64,000 nt of DNA from Antiquaquibacter oligotrophicus (GTDB lineage Bacteria > Actinomycetota > Actinomycetes > Actinomycetales > Microbacteriaceae). Each line of letters opens with the position of its first letter. Position 1 is the first letter of the stretch. Below are positions 1 through 8,767 of the stretch, piece by piece. The notes under the pieces were generated by a model, which saw nothing but the letters and a program-made list of their open reading frames with translations, made no database searches and was not told the DNA's origin. The stretch covers positions 2,542,001-2,606,000 of the forward strand of contig NZ_CP085036.1 of the NCBI RefSeq assembly GCF_020535405.1. Reading direction: 5' to 3'. The translations under genes were made by a program, and so were the position numbers.

Positions 1-756
1 CGTGCGATCCGGTACGAGATTCAGCGGCAGGCGGCCATCCTGGAGAAGGGTGGCACGATCATTCAGGAGACCCGTCACTGGCACGAGGACACCGGCGTGA
101 CCTCGGCCGGTCGCCCGAAGAGTGACGCGGACGATTACCGCTACTTCCCGGAGCCCGACCTCCTCCCCGTCGAGCCGTCGGCTGCCTTGATCGAGGAGCT
201 GCGCGCGACCCTGCCGGAGGCCCCCGCGATCCGTCGCCGCCGCCTCAAGGAGGCATGGGGTTTCACCGACCTCGAGTTTCAGGATGTCGTCAACGGCGGC
301 CTGCTCACCGAGGTGGAGCAGACCGTGGCCGCGGGTGCGTCCCCGGCCCAGGCGCGCAAGTGGTGGACGGGTGAGCTGACCCGCATCGCGAACGACCAGA
401 GCGTGGAGGCATCCTCCCTGGTGTCGCCGGCGGATGTCGCGGCCCTCGTCGCCCTCATCGAAGCCGGAACCCTCACCGACCGCCTCGCCCGCCAGGTGCT
501 GGAGGGCGTGATCGCGGGGGAGGGTGACCCGGCGACTGTCGTCGAGACGCGTGGTCTCAAGGTGGTGTCGGATGACACGGCCCTCATCGCCGCGATCGAC
601 GAGGCGCTCGCGGCTCAGCCCGACGTGCTGGAGAAGATTCGCGACGGCAAGGTGCAGGCCGCCGGTGCTGTAATCGGTGCAGTCATGAGGGCGATGCAGG
701 GCAAGGCGGATGCCGCGCGCGTGCGTGAGCTGGTGCTGGAGCGAGCTGGGGCGTAG
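1..756 (+). CDS. gatB: Asp/Glu-tRNA amidotransferase subunit B, C-terminal part (5' end outside window)
   Basis: The reading frame is open from base 1, and its first codons read RAIRYEIQRQ, followed by the conserved stretch around SDADDYRYFPEPDL, which is a hallmark of GatB. The rest is the helical tail (YqeY/GatB C-terminal domain) that contacts the tRNA and ends at the TAG at 754-756. GatB is part of the GatCAB complex, which converts mischarged Glu-tRNA(Gln) or Asp-tRNA(Asn) to the amidated form in the cytoplasm. About half of the protein (the catalytic cradle) lies upstream of the window. Codon use is typical of this genome and unlike the block that follows. Confidence 0.95.
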   Translation, partial: RAIRYEIQRQAAILEKGGTIIQETRHWHEDTGVTSAGRPKSDADDYRYFPEPDLLPVEPSAALIEELRATLPEAPAIRRRRLKEAWGFTDLEFQDVVNGGLLTEVEQTVAAGASPAQARKWWTGELTRIANDQSVEASSLVSPADVAALVALIEAGTLTDRLARQVLEGVIAGEGDPATVVETRGLKVVSDDTALIAAIDEALAAQPDVLEKIRDGKVQAAGAVIGAVMRAMQGKADAARVRELVLERAGA

Positions 757-826
757 GTCGCACCAGGTGGAGGCGCATGTCTGCCACGAGTAGTCGCCGT
801 CCGGGGCGATATCGAACGCATCATCT

Positions 827-848
827 CGATCGGGAAGTTTTCCGATCG
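827..848. terminator. Possible bidirectional stem-loop between gatB and the defence block
   Basis: The arms CGATCGGGAA and TTTCCGATCG pair over 9-10 positions with one G-T wobble around a tiny loop. It lies between the gatB stop and the convergent gene ending at 894, where a terminator is expected. There is no downstream T-run, so it could equally be a chance hairpin. The rest of 757-893 shows no gene. Confidence 0.3.
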
Positions 849-893
849 CGCCGATATTGGCGGAGATCCTGATCTGAGTTATTCGCGCGCGAT

Positions 894-1871
894 CTAGTGC
901 GTTGTCGGAAACTGCTGGGTTACTCGGAATGAAAGCACTCCGCGATCGGTCGCATTGGCGACTAGCTTTGCCCGGCGGTTTGCTGGCATGAAATTGACCG
1001 TTATGGATTCGCTGCTCACTCGCCTGGATCCAACAGCCCAAAGGGCGCCCAGCTCTTCCAGGGCTACGACGATCATGGCGAGATTCGCTTCAATCGAGAT
1101 CATCGACGTTGTTCGCGACCACCGCGACGTATCTGAGCCGTTCGACCTGTGTAAGTAGCTGATCGCCGGACTGTCGTAGTGGAACGGGTTGTCGTCCTTC
1201 GCGCCGAGAGTTATCGATGGGTGTGAGGCTTGGATTCCTAAGCCGTGCTTGAAGCTGTTGTAAGGGTCGGAGTCTTCTAGAAGTATCCGTGCGGAGTCGG
1301 TAAGGAATGCGATGAGGTGTTCGCCGTCCTCAGTCCACTTCGAGAACTTGAGCCCCTTGAATCGTTCGAATTGATCATCACCTCGGAAGACCAGGCGCGC
1401 TTCGCTAAGTAGGTCGGGAAAGTCCTCATCCCTGATGTTCGCGAGCCGATTCTTAAACTCGCGGAAGTTTGTCGACTTCGCCATTTTCAGTGCGGGACAA
1501 GGTTCATGCTGTGCATGAGCGAGAAACAACCGCATCACCGTTTCAGTCACTTGATGCAGGAGCGATAGTGACTCAATCGCTGCAAAACCTTCGAGTTCTT
1601 CCGGCGTGCCAGGAGCGCTTCGCGCAGAAATGCCACCATACCTGACTCCCGCTTCAATCGCTGAGGCAGTCGCACCACCGGAGTCGCACAGTGCCACAAG
1701 GAGGCTGAGTCTTGTCTTGAAGTATGAACTTGGATCTTCGGCGTAGAAAGCCTCGTTGATGCCCTGAAACTCTGCAGGGTGAACTTCGTGAGGGTTGGTC
1801 GGGCACATGGTGGAAGTCTCTAACGAAGCGGGAGCGACCTTCGGATCCCACACCGGCCCCGAATTATTCAA
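894..1871 (-). CDS. Unrecognised 325-residue protein downstream of the Gabija-like pair
   Basis: I do not recognise a family. The protein is soluble-looking, with no signal peptide or membrane segment. It has a helical middle part (about residues 90-200, containing LLHQVTETVMRLFLAHAQ and FREFKNRL) and many acidic and aromatic residues. It lies 43 bp downstream of the helicase gene on the same strand, so it is probably the third gene of that operon. The start is uncertain: the longest frame begins with TTG at 1871 after a weak AAAGG; GTG at 1853 or ATG at 1808 are alternatives. GC content is lower than in the neighbours and I saw no GGATGCC-type words, as expected for transferred DNA. Being part of the defence system is inference from position only. 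Confidence 0.65.
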   Translation of the reverse strand: MNNSGPVWDPKVAPASLETSTMCPTNPHEVHPAEFQGINEAFYAEDPSSYFKTRLSLLVALCDSGGATASAIEAGVRYGGISARSAPGTPEELEGFAAIESLSLLHQVTETVMRLFLAHAQHEPCPALKMAKSTNFREFKNRLANIRDEDFPDLLSEARLVFRGDDQFERFKGLKFSKWTEDGEHLIAFLTDSARILLEDSDPYNSFKHGLGIQASHPSITLGAKDDNPFHYDSPAISYLHRSNGSDTSRWSRTTSMISIEANLAMIVVALEELGALWAVGSRRVSSESITVNFMPANRRAKLVANATDRGVLSFRVTQQFPTTH

Positions 1872-1914
1872 TGCCTTTAGGTTGCAGCCGCCTGGTGCTC
1901 CTTGACGAGTCTGG

Positions 1915-3363
1915 CTAGATAACGGCCGCCCTTGTCGCCCGCCGGGCCCTCGTTAGCGCAACGTAGAGTCTGCGTTCTCTCTCCGTCTGGCCGGTCAGGC
2001 CCTCCTCGAGAGCAGATACAGCTTGCTCATCGAGGACCACCAACACCGAGTTCCATTCACGACCCTTAGCCTGGTGAATCGTCATCCCAGGCACTCGTCG
2101 GCCGCGATGCTCAAGGGCGCTTCTAATCGGTTCTAGCCGACTTGTCGCGCGGCGCATGGGTAGCTCGATGTCGACCAGAGGCTGAAGAGTTGATCTCAGT
2201 AGATCCCAGATTTGGGGCATCGCTGAGCGGTTTGTCGTTCGAAGTGCCGCCGCGATGCGGAGCATCTCGCCTTCGGCCGATGTGATCCTTTCGCGATCAC
2301 TCCGGAGTGTCCGCAGCGCCTCTCCGATGAAGGTTGCCTCGCTTCCTACTGACACATTTACGATTGAGTTCAGCAGAACGGTGGCCATAGCTTCGCCAAC
2401 GGATCCTTTGAACGAGCCAAGCGCGAGGGGCAGCGCCAACGGCACCTTCCAAAGTTGCTTCCACTCAGGGGCGAGCACCACGTCCGCTTCAAAAGCATCG
2501 TCTACGAGCACCGACACGGATCGACCAGAGCGCAGTGCGTCCGCGAGCTCGCGCTGAGGCTCGCTTTCGAAGCGAAAGGACTCGGTGAGTGGAGTGGTTG
2601 TGAAGCTGCTTAGAAAGTCCGATATGTCCGCTGGGCGGGCGCCGCGAAAAGCGTACAAGGCCTGCCAAGGGTCGCCGATCGTCACCAATCGGGTGCCGCC
2701 CTCAATAGCGAGGCGGAGAACCGCGATGTCGAGTTCATTCCCGTCGAAAATCTCGTCGACGATCAGCTCTTTGACCGTTCTGGCGAAGCGCTCTCTAATC
2801 CGCTCCTGAATGTGCTCGCTCGCGATTGCTAAGTTGAGCGCTTGGCGGACCTCGGCATGCGAGCAAATGCCGGAGGAAACCGCAGCCCTAAAATCGTCGA
2901 TCGCAGGGTACGAGCCGGGGCGAGCTTGCCGGTAAAGTCTGCTCCCAAGAACCTGGCCTTCGAGGGTCATCCTCGGCTCTTGCGGGGTCCATGCCAACTT
3001 GCGAATGTGGGCCCAGCTGTCGACCACATCCAGTTCGCGCATTCCACCCGGCCAGACGAGCTCGCCCGATCTCAGCAATGATGTCAGGATGTCGCGCATC
3101 AAAGTGTCGAGAGTTTCAATGCGGTTTGGATACCGCAGCGCGAGACTCCCAGCGTTGCGCCTAACTCGCGCCGCCAGTTCGCGTGTCGCGGAGCGCGTGA
3201 AGCTAGCCCCCACGACAGCTCTCCGGTCACCCGACGGCTCGAACCGACTCTGAGTGAACCGCGCGGCCGCAACAGTCGTCTTGCCGGATCCGGGAAAGGC
3301 CTTCACGAAGAGGGGAGTGCGAGAACTCACTACAGCAAGTTGCTCAGAGGTGAGAGCAATCAC
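1915..3363 (-). CDS. gajB: UvrD/PcrA-like superfamily 1 helicase, GajB-like
   Basis: This 482-residue protein has the SF1A helicase motifs in order: Q-motif LTSEQ near residue 5, Walker A PGSGKTT at 24-30, motif II VDEIFD at 202-207, motif [16 protein letters not shown] near 230-242, motif V region [10 protein letters not shown] and motif [11 protein letters not shown] at the C-terminus. Motif II is unusual: the canonical DExQD glutamine is phenylalanine. Its start overlaps the stop of the upstream OLD nuclease gene by 4 bp (ATGA), implying translational coupling. Length and order match GajB of Gabija anti-phage systems (about 490 residues), where the helicase partners the GajA nuclease. A class 2 OLD-associated helicase outside Gabija proper is the alternative. 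Confidence 0.8.
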   Translation of the reverse strand: MIALTSEQLAVVSSRTPLFVKAFPGSGKTTVAAARFTQSRFEPSGDRRAVVGASFTRSATRELAARVRRNAGSLALRYPNRIETLDTLMRDILTSLLRSGELVWPGGMRELDVVDSWAHIRKLAWTPQEPRMTLEGQVLGSRLYRQARPGSYPAIDDFRAAVSSGICSHAEVRQALNLAIASEHIQERIRERFARTVKELIVDEIFDGNELDIAVLRLAIEGGTRLVTIGDPWQALYAFRGARPADISDFLSSFTTTPLTESFRFESEPQRELADALRSGRSVSVLVDDAFEADVVLAPEWKQLWKVPLALPLALGSFKGSVGEAMATVLLNSIVNVSVGSEATFIGEALRTLRSDRERITSAEGEMLRIAAALRTTNRSAMPQIWDLLRSTLQPLVDIELPMRRATSRLEPIRSALEHRGRRVPGMTIHQAKGREWNSVLVVLDEQAVSALEEGLTGQTERERRLYVALTRARRATRAAVI

Positions 3364-5198
3364 ATCACTTCATCCAGATCCTCGTAAAGGAAGTCAAACA
3401 GCTCCTCGAAATGTGTTGGCACTGCGACGGTCCGACTCCGCTCCACACGCCTCCGCACACGGTCCGCAACCTCAAGCGCGAATTCTCCCTTCCTCCTTGA
3501 GCCACGGCCAGCAGCGACCCCGCTAGAAGTTTTGCTTCGGAAAAGCTGAGAGACCGTTTGAATACTCACCGGTTCAGGTGGGGAGATGCCTACCGCGGTA
3601 AGCGCTTCAGCGACCAGAGTCTCGTTCCCTGGGGTGATCGCGGGTTCCAACGTCGGGTGGCTTTGGAACATTCGGACACGATCGTCATCAAACTCGGCCA
3701 ACCATCCGGGTGCTATGGGCTCCTGATCTAGTCGCCGATCTGAATCTCTGAGAACAGCGACGCGGGTGGACAGCTCGAAGCCTGGAGTGGACAGCAGGGC
3801 AACGGGCCAGCTACCGACCTTCGTGCCAATCGGGACGATGCTCAGTGCGTGAATGAAGGATAACCTCCACCCGTCGCCACCCGCCCATGCTCGGCCAAAC
3901 TCACGCAGAACGATGGCGTCAGTGATTCCCTCCACGAGGGCGACTCGGTCGGCAAAAAGTGCGGCGGACTTATTTGCATCGAAGTGAAGACGAGCCATGC
4001 GTAAGATGCGATTTCGTTTCGGAGAAGGGTGAACGGCAATCATGCGGGATGCCGTTCGGCCTTGCTCGCGGCGAAGTACCACGAGTTCCTCGGGACGCGC
4101 CGACGAGATCACCTCACCAGAGTGCGACGAGAGAATTACCTGGAGTTCGGGGCGCCGTTCGACTTCGCGCCGAATATGGCGAACCAATGATTGTTGGAGT
4201 TGGGGATGGAGATGAGCTTCCGGTTCTTCGATCAGCACGGTTGCATGAAACGGCGCAGCGTCAAAGATTGAGTCCTCTTGCAGCTCGGCCTCAAGCGATG
4301 CCTGACTTTGGTCGCCATCCGCTGCGCTTTCCTCTTCTTCAGCATTGCGCGTGGCTGCAGGAGTAGAAGAGGGGTCTGGAATTGCGGCGAGCGTAATCGC
4401 GATGTGCAGCAGGTTCACGTAGCCTAAACCCGAAACCTCAAGGGGCATGGCCGCAGCTCGATCAGCAGTAGCACCGAGCATAAACTGCAACACGCGGGCG
4501 AGATACGCGTCGTCAACTTGCTGACCGCGAACGAAGGCGTTCTGGGAGCTCACGCCCGCTGAAAGGCTAGCTAGGTGTACTCCTACGCGATCCTCGACTG
4601 CAGCGATTAGCCCCGAGGCTGCGAGGCTCTCGAGGAGATCGCCTGCCCGCGCCCGGAGATCGGCAAGGTTGCGGTGACCATGTTGGCGGTCTTGCTCGGC
4701 ACGGAGCATTTCGACGAGGATTCGTGCCTCACGGCGTCCAAGTTCGTCGATCGGATTCCTCCACGCGGGAAGGTAAAGAAACCGAATGTTGTCCTGAATT
4801 GCATGCTGAACGATCGACTCTTTGCCAACTGAGCCAAGGTCTCTCTTTAGGCGATATTCCCAGACGCCAGCTGTCGCGAGAGGCGTCTCATCGCCGGATT
4901 CATTCCGAACCTGTATGCCGAGGTCGCTCTCGGTCGATCTGTCGCGCTCTAGGGCATACCTCACTGTCACGCCGCGATCCGCGCCTCCCAAGGTTGAGCT
5001 CGTCGGCCTGGGAAGGCGCGGGAAGACTTGACTATGGCTGAGGTACAGTGCCTCGGAGACAGTCGTCTTACCAGCCCCATTGGCGCCAAGTAGGACGCTG
5101 AATCTCCCCGGGAACTCGCACTCGATGGTGCTTGTCGCGCTCGCGCGAAAGCCTCGCACGCTGACTCCCCTTAAGTGCACTTTGCGCCCTTTCATCAT
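3360..5198 (-). CDS. gajA: OLD-family ATPase/TOPRIM nuclease, GajA-like
   Basis: The 612 residues form an ABC-type ATPase fused to a TOPRIM nuclease. Walker A GANGAGKT is at 38-45, a signature-like VSGLG near 255, Walker [13 protein letters not shown] at 321-332 and the switch SSHS at 357-360. In the TOPRIM part, LVEGITDA (E423), LRDSD (D485, D487) and KGEFA near 570 fit the metal-binding residues of OLD nucleases. Followed at once by a UvrD-like helicase, this is the class 2 OLD/Gabija arrangement; GajA is known to cut phage DNA and to be controlled by nucleotides. An acidic insert at about 285-312 lies just before Walker B. ATG ATG at 5198/5195 is the start; there is no Shine-Dalgarno sequence. 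Confidence 0.82.
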   Translation of the reverse strand: MMKGRKVHLRGVSVRGFRASATSTIECEFPGRFSVLLGANGAGKTTVSEALYLSHSQVFPRLPRPTSSTLGGADRGVTVRYALERDRSTESDLGIQVRNESGDETPLATAGVWEYRLKRDLGSVGKESIVQHAIQDNIRFLYLPAWRNPIDELGRREARILVEMLRAEQDRQHGHRNLADLRARAGDLLESLAASGLIAAVEDRVGVHLASLSAGVSSQNAFVRGQQVDDAYLARVLQFMLGATADRAAAMPLEVSGLGYVNLLHIAITLAAIPDPSSTPAATRNAEEEESAADGDQSQASLEAELQEDSIFDAAPFHATVLIEEPEAHLHPQLQQSLVRHIRREVERRPELQVILSSHSGEVISSARPEELVVLRREQGRTASRMIAVHPSPKRNRILRMARLHFDANKSAALFADRVALVEGITDAIVLREFGRAWAGGDGWRLSFIHALSIVPIGTKVGSWPVALLSTPGFELSTRVAVLRDSDRRLDQEPIAPGWLAEFDDDRVRMFQSHPTLEPAITPGNETLVAEALTAVGISPPEPVSIQTVSQLFRSKTSSGVAAGRGSRRKGEFALEVADRVRRRVERSRTVAVPTHFEELFDFLYEDLDEVM

Positions 5199-5216
5199 TG
5201 AACTAAGTTCAAGATA
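5198..5216 (-). promoter_or_regulatory. Dyad and -10-like box at the gajA start
   Basis: TTGAAC-TAA-GTTCAA (5198-5212) is a perfect 6-bp inverted repeat with a 3-bp centre that touches the gajA start codon. A TATCTT hexamer (minus strand, 5211-5216) lies just upstream, so transcription would start within the dyad. This is the shape of an operator for a dimeric repressor, but no HTH gene is adjacent. The remaining 5217-5358 is AT-richer intergenic DNA without a convincing gene. Confidence 0.4.
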
Positions 5217-5358
5217 CTGGATATGAAAATTCCGCCCGCTCCGAGCGCTGCTTCGATGCTCTTGCGTGACCGCGTATCTGGGGATGCTGTTTCACGTTGG
5301 ACAGTTCGGTTGAGTATCGACTCCCTTTCTCCTGCGCCTTCTATGGAATGAGCGGGCT

Positions 5359-6150
5359 TCAGAACTCCTCCAATACCCACAGGAAGAACGCCTCCGCAGC
5401 GGCGATCCCTTCAGGAGGAGCCGTAGCATCCGCCGCCTCGTACAGCTCCGTGGCAAGCGCGAACTCCGACGCGATGAACGCCGTGACCTCCGCGGGCACG
5501 TCGCCCGTGCCGACCTCGCGAGTGCGGCTCTTGAGTTCGATCAACTCGTCTATGCGCGAGACCAGCGGCTCGTGCACATCGCTCTGCGCGAGCAGCGAGC
5601 CGAGGTCCATGGGTGGCACGCCCTGGCCGGGGTTGTCGCGCAACCAGCGGAGGGTAGCCGCGGGGCGCAGGGAGTAGAAGACACGCTTGAGGGTCATCTG
5701 CTTCGCGGCCTGCTGGCGGCCGACGTGGAGGTAGTGGCGTCCGGCGCGGATCGGGTCGTAGAGGGATGACGCGAGCTCGAGCATCCGATCACGGAAGAGT
5801 TCGCTGCCGCCGTAGATGATGGGGGAGCGGAGCCACTCGGTGACGGTCGCGTTGCCCTTCACGAGGAGGCGGAGGGCTTTGGCGAGGTCCCAGCCGTTGA
5901 CGTCGAAGATCTTGTCGAGCGGTGTTTCGATGACGTCGCGTGCGGGCCACGGTGAGAGGTACGAGTCGCGGGAACGCAGGTAGAAGAACCGGCAGTCGTA
6001 GTCGCTGTCGGGCGACGGAAAGCCCCGCGCGCGGCTACCGTTCTCGATGGCCCAGAGGATGCTGACGCTCTCATCCTGCTCGACTCCGGCTAGCCGGGCA
6101 TCCACCGCGTGCACGATGGTGGGGTCCATGGAGGCTGGGATCGCGCGCAT
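5359..6150 (-). CDS. RlaP-like nucleotidyltransferase (DNA polymerase beta superfamily)
   Basis: The protein shows the minimal nucleotidyltransferase signature GSRARGF followed by SDYD (residues 31-45 counted from the ATG at 6129), matching the G-S-x(n)-D-x-D metal site of pol-beta-fold transferases. The remainder, with FYSLRPAATLRWL and a helical C-terminus, resembles the RlaP/YcgL family (COG3541), whose substrate is not known; an RNA-repair role has been suggested for relatives. Starts at 6150 (MRAIPAS) and 6129 (MDPTIV) are both possible because neither has a clear ribosome site; the first is annotated. It lies 23 bp after a DUF1294 gene in a minus-strand run. The longer frame upstream is a shadow of that gene. 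Confidence 0.78.
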   Translation of the reverse strand: MRAIPASMDPTIVHAVDARLAGVEQDESVSILWAIENGSRARGFPSPDSDYDCRFFYLRSRDSYLSPWPARDVIETPLDKIFDVNGWDLAKALRLLVKGNATVTEWLRSPIIYGGSELFRDRMLELASSLYDPIRAGRHYLHVGRQQAAKQMTLKRVFYSLRPAATLRWLRDNPGQGVPPMDLGSLLAQSDVHEPLVSRIDELIELKSRTREVGTGDVPAEVTAFIASEFALATELYEAADATAPPEGIAAAEAFFLWVLEEF

Positions 6151-6173
6151 TGTGTGTTGGTATCGGGGCGGCG

Positions 6174-6602
6174 CTACGAGGCACCGCCCGGCAGGAACGC
6201 CGCGATCACGCGTGCCCCGACCGGCGACACGAGGAACACGAACACCGCTACATTCGCGACGACGGTGAACCAGTGGTAGCCGCGGAACGGTTGCTTGATG
6301 CTCTTGTGGCGCAGCGTCTGCTGCGCGACGATCGCTCCCGGCCAACCGCCGAGGAAGCCGAGGAGGAGCAGCGTGTTCTCCGACACACGCTGTCCGTAGC
6401 GTTGTGCCGCGTGCTTGTCGACGAGGTACACGAGGAACGTGATCAGGCTCACTGCGACGTAGATGAGCGCCGGCCACAGCGGAGCGTTCCAGACGAGCAC
6501 GGCGGCAACGTAGATGCCCGCGAAGATCGCGATCGGGAGGTACTGCGAGGGCGACCGCCTCGACTTGCGCCGCTGCATCGCGGGCGCCTTCGTGCTGCTC
6601 AC
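6174..6602 (-). CDS. DUF1294 family membrane protein
   Basis: This 142-residue protein has three or four hydrophobic segments and the DUF1294 signature: YLVDKHAAQRYGQRVSENTL, then LGGWPGA and RHKSIKQPFR. The family is widespread, sometimes fused to a cold-shock domain, and has no proven function. The start ATG at 6602 overlaps the stop of the NERD helicase gene by 4 bp, so the two are probably co-translated. A basic N-terminus (residues 1-18) precedes the first membrane segment. Confidence 0.85.
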   Translation of the reverse strand: MSSTKAPAMQRRKSRRSPSQYLPIAIFAGIYVAAVLVWNAPLWPALIYVAVSLITFLVYLVDKHAAQRYGQRVSENTLLLLGFLGGWPGAIVAQQTLRHKSIKQPFRGYHWFTVVANVAVFVFLVSPVGARVIAAFLPGGAS

Positions 6603-8668
6603 CCGAGCACCCCGACCCAGAGCCCATCGCGGGCGCGAGTCATCGCGACGTACAGTTCCCGCCGCAACAGCTCGTGCCGCTCCAACCGGCCGCCATCGGA
6701 CGGCACGCGGTTGTCGAGCACGTCCGACGGCACGCCTGCCAGAAGCACGTGCTTGAACTCGAGACCCTTGCCCCGTTTCACAGTCCCGACCTTGACGGCG
6801 GGCACGCGCTCGCCGCGGTAGGTGTCGAGGTCAACGGTCGGGATGCTGGCGCGTTCAAGCGCGCGGAGGGTGGGGCTCAGCATCCTGCGGTCGAGGGCGA
6901 GGATCGCGACATCCCCGAAGTCCGTGCCGACGGTCGCGGTCACCCGACGAATGTGGTCGATGAGCAGGTCGTCGTGCGTTCCGCGGCCGGCGCACCGTGC
7001 GACGCGCGGCTGCTCACCGTTGCGCAGCACCGCGGGCGCATCATCCGCCAGCCCTTCGAGGTCTGCCTGCTCCAACCCCTCCACCATGCCCGCCGCGTAG
7101 GAGAGAATCTCCGCCGTGTTGCGGTAGTTCGTTGCCATCACCACGCCGCGACCGGCAAGCGAGATGCCGACCTCGGCGAGTGAGTAGCCACCGGGGTAGA
7201 TGGTCTGGCGGCCGTCACCGATGAGCGTGAGGCCGTCGGGTTGGTTGCCGACAAGGCCGTGCAGCATGCGGATGGTCTCACACGACAAATCCTGAGCCTC
7301 GTCGACGATCACCGCGCGGTAGCGCTCGAGCGGGGCATCGCGCACGGATGCACTAGCCATCGAGATCACGTCCCCGAAATCGTGCACCCGCCGCTCCCGC
7401 AACCTGCGCTGGTAGTCCGTGTACAACTCCCAGACCGCCCGGCGCTGCTCGAGCCGCAGGATGCGCTTGCGACCTGTGCGCGCGAGATTGGCGTAGTCCT
7501 CGAAGCGGGTGATCGTGCGCCCCTTGATCACGTGCTGGAGCTCGTCGTTCCAATACACGTGGTTTGGGTCGATCTTCGCGAGCGGGCCCGGGACGCCGAC
7601 CGCTCGCCAAGCCTCATCGAATGCCTGCGAGGCGGCCTTCGGGTCGAGACTGCACGGGATGCCGCGCGCCTTCAGCAACCGCAAGGCGAACGCGTGCGCG
7701 CTCATGAAGTCGATGCGATCGGCAACGGCGGGAGCCATCCGCTGCATGAGGGTCTGTTGGACGGCCGGAAGCGACTTGACGAACGTGGTGACCAATACGC
7801 GATCGTCGCCGGCCAGCTGGCGTGCAAGGTAGGCGGCGCGGTGGAGACCTACGACCGTCTTGCCTGTTCCAGCTGCGCCGCGGATGCGGGAGGGCCCGGA
7901 GAAGCTGCGCCGCACGAGCTTCGCCTGGTCGGGGTGGAGGAACGACATCCACTCTTCGATCGGAGCCGCAAGGATTCCCTCCATCAGGGCCTCGCGCACC
8001 TCCTCATCGGATATGAGCGGCGGTTGCACGCTCGGCTCCGCGAGTACCGGCTCGGGCACAGCCGCCACCACAGGCGCCGGCGCACCGACGAGGGGGAAGT
8101 GCTGCGGGGCTGCGGCGAGCACCGTGTCGACCTGAGCGTTCGTGAGGCGCGCACCGTAGTGAGCGATGTGGCGAAGGATGTCGTGCTCTCCCACCACCTC
8201 GACCGTGCCGACTCGCTCCTTGATGCCGCGCTGGCCCGCGAGTACAGCGATCGGGTGTACTTCACCGGGTGCGAGGCCGACCTCGGCCATGACCTGCTCG
8301 GTGCCGTACGCCAAGTCAGCGAGGTTGTCGAGATCCTCGGTGACATCCGCCTGGCCACGGAAGATATGACCCGCGGCCACCGTCACCTCTTTCCACGCCT
8401 TCGTGTCGACGATGAACAGTCCGCCCGGCCCGACGACCACGAGATCGACTTGGGCACTGCGACTGCCGGGCCAGCCGCGGTCTGGAAGAAGGTGGTAGCC
8501 CACGGCGGAAAGCGATGTCAGTCTGCGAGCGACACTCTCCTCAGTCACTGCTGCGATGCGGTAGCGAGCGGCCGCTTGCTCCGCGTCTTCAGCCGCTCGT
8601 CGATGCTCGGCCGCGAGCGCTGCCTGACGCTCGGATTCGAGGCGCGCGGATGCCCCAGCTGAACTCAT
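6599..8668 (-). CDS. NERD nuclease-related domain fused to UvrD-like helicase
   Basis: Of 689 residues, about 43-160 form a NERD domain, with AQVDLVVV (D75) and IVDTKAW (D88, K90) matching its endonuclease-like core. The rest is an SF1 helicase: Walker A GAAGTGKT at 264-271, motif II VDEAQDL, IGDGRQTIYPGG, GKGLEF and the final LYVAMTRAR. An N-terminal coiled coil (residues 8-40) precedes NERD. The frame extends to 8752, but ATG at 8668 is preceded by AGGGGG at good spacing, so this start was chosen. Such proteins are linked to DNA repair or defence; the actual substrate is unknown. It lies on the same strand as the Gabija-like genes but has normal genome codon use. Confidence 0.85.
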   Translation of the reverse strand: MSSAGASARLESERQAALAAEHRRAAEDAEQAAARYRIAAVTEESVARRLTSLSAVGYHLLPDRGWPGSRSAQVDLVVVGPGGLFIVDTKAWKEVTVAAGHIFRGQADVTEDLDNLADLAYGTEQVMAEVGLAPGEVHPIAVLAGQRGIKERVGTVEVVGEHDILRHIAHYGARLTNAQVDTVLAAAPQHFPLVGAPAPVVAAVPEPVLAEPSVQPPLISDEEVREALMEGILAAPIEEWMSFLHPDQAKLVRRSFSGPSRIRGAAGTGKTVVGLHRAAYLARQLAGDDRVLVTTFVKSLPAVQQTLMQRMAPAVADRIDFMSAHAFALRLLKARGIPCSLDPKAASQAFDEAWRAVGVPGPLAKIDPNHVYWNDELQHVIKGRTITRFEDYANLARTGRKRILRLEQRRAVWELYTDYQRRLRERRVHDFGDVISMASASVRDAPLERYRAVIVDEAQDLSCETIRMLHGLVGNQPDGLTLIGDGRQTIYPGGYSLAEVGISLAGRGVVMATNYRNTAEILSYAAGMVEGLEQADLEGLADDAPAVLRNGEQPRVARCAGRGTHDDLLIDHIRRVTATVGTDFGDVAILALDRRMLSPTLRALERASIPTVDLDTYRGERVPAVKVGTVKRGKGLEFKHVLLAGVPSDVLDNRVPSDGGRLERHELLRRELYVAMTRARDGLWVGVLG

Positions 8669-8767
8669 CGCACCCCCTGAGCGACATCCGGCCGTCGCGA
8701 TTCCAGTCTGGTGCTGAGTTCGGCTCAGCGAGAACGCCCTCTTCGGGGGCACTCATGACATTTCGAA

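Noticed and set aside
757..5358. Direct repeats (attachment site) flanking the defence block
   Set aside because: No shared direct repeat was seen by eye between 757-893 and 5199-5358; no integrase is nearby.
5195..5380. 61-residue frame overlapping the gajA start
   Set aside because: Covers the dyad and promoter region and runs into the nucleotidyltransferase stop; no ribosome site or recognisable sequence.
6151..6627. N-terminal extension of the RlaP-like frame
   Set aside because: Arg/His-rich and overlapping the DUF1294 gene in another frame; the conserved part starts at 6150 or 6129.
7241..8662. 473-residue plus-strand frame opposite the NERD helicase
   Set aside because: Shadow of the helicase gene; His/Arg-rich and without domains.
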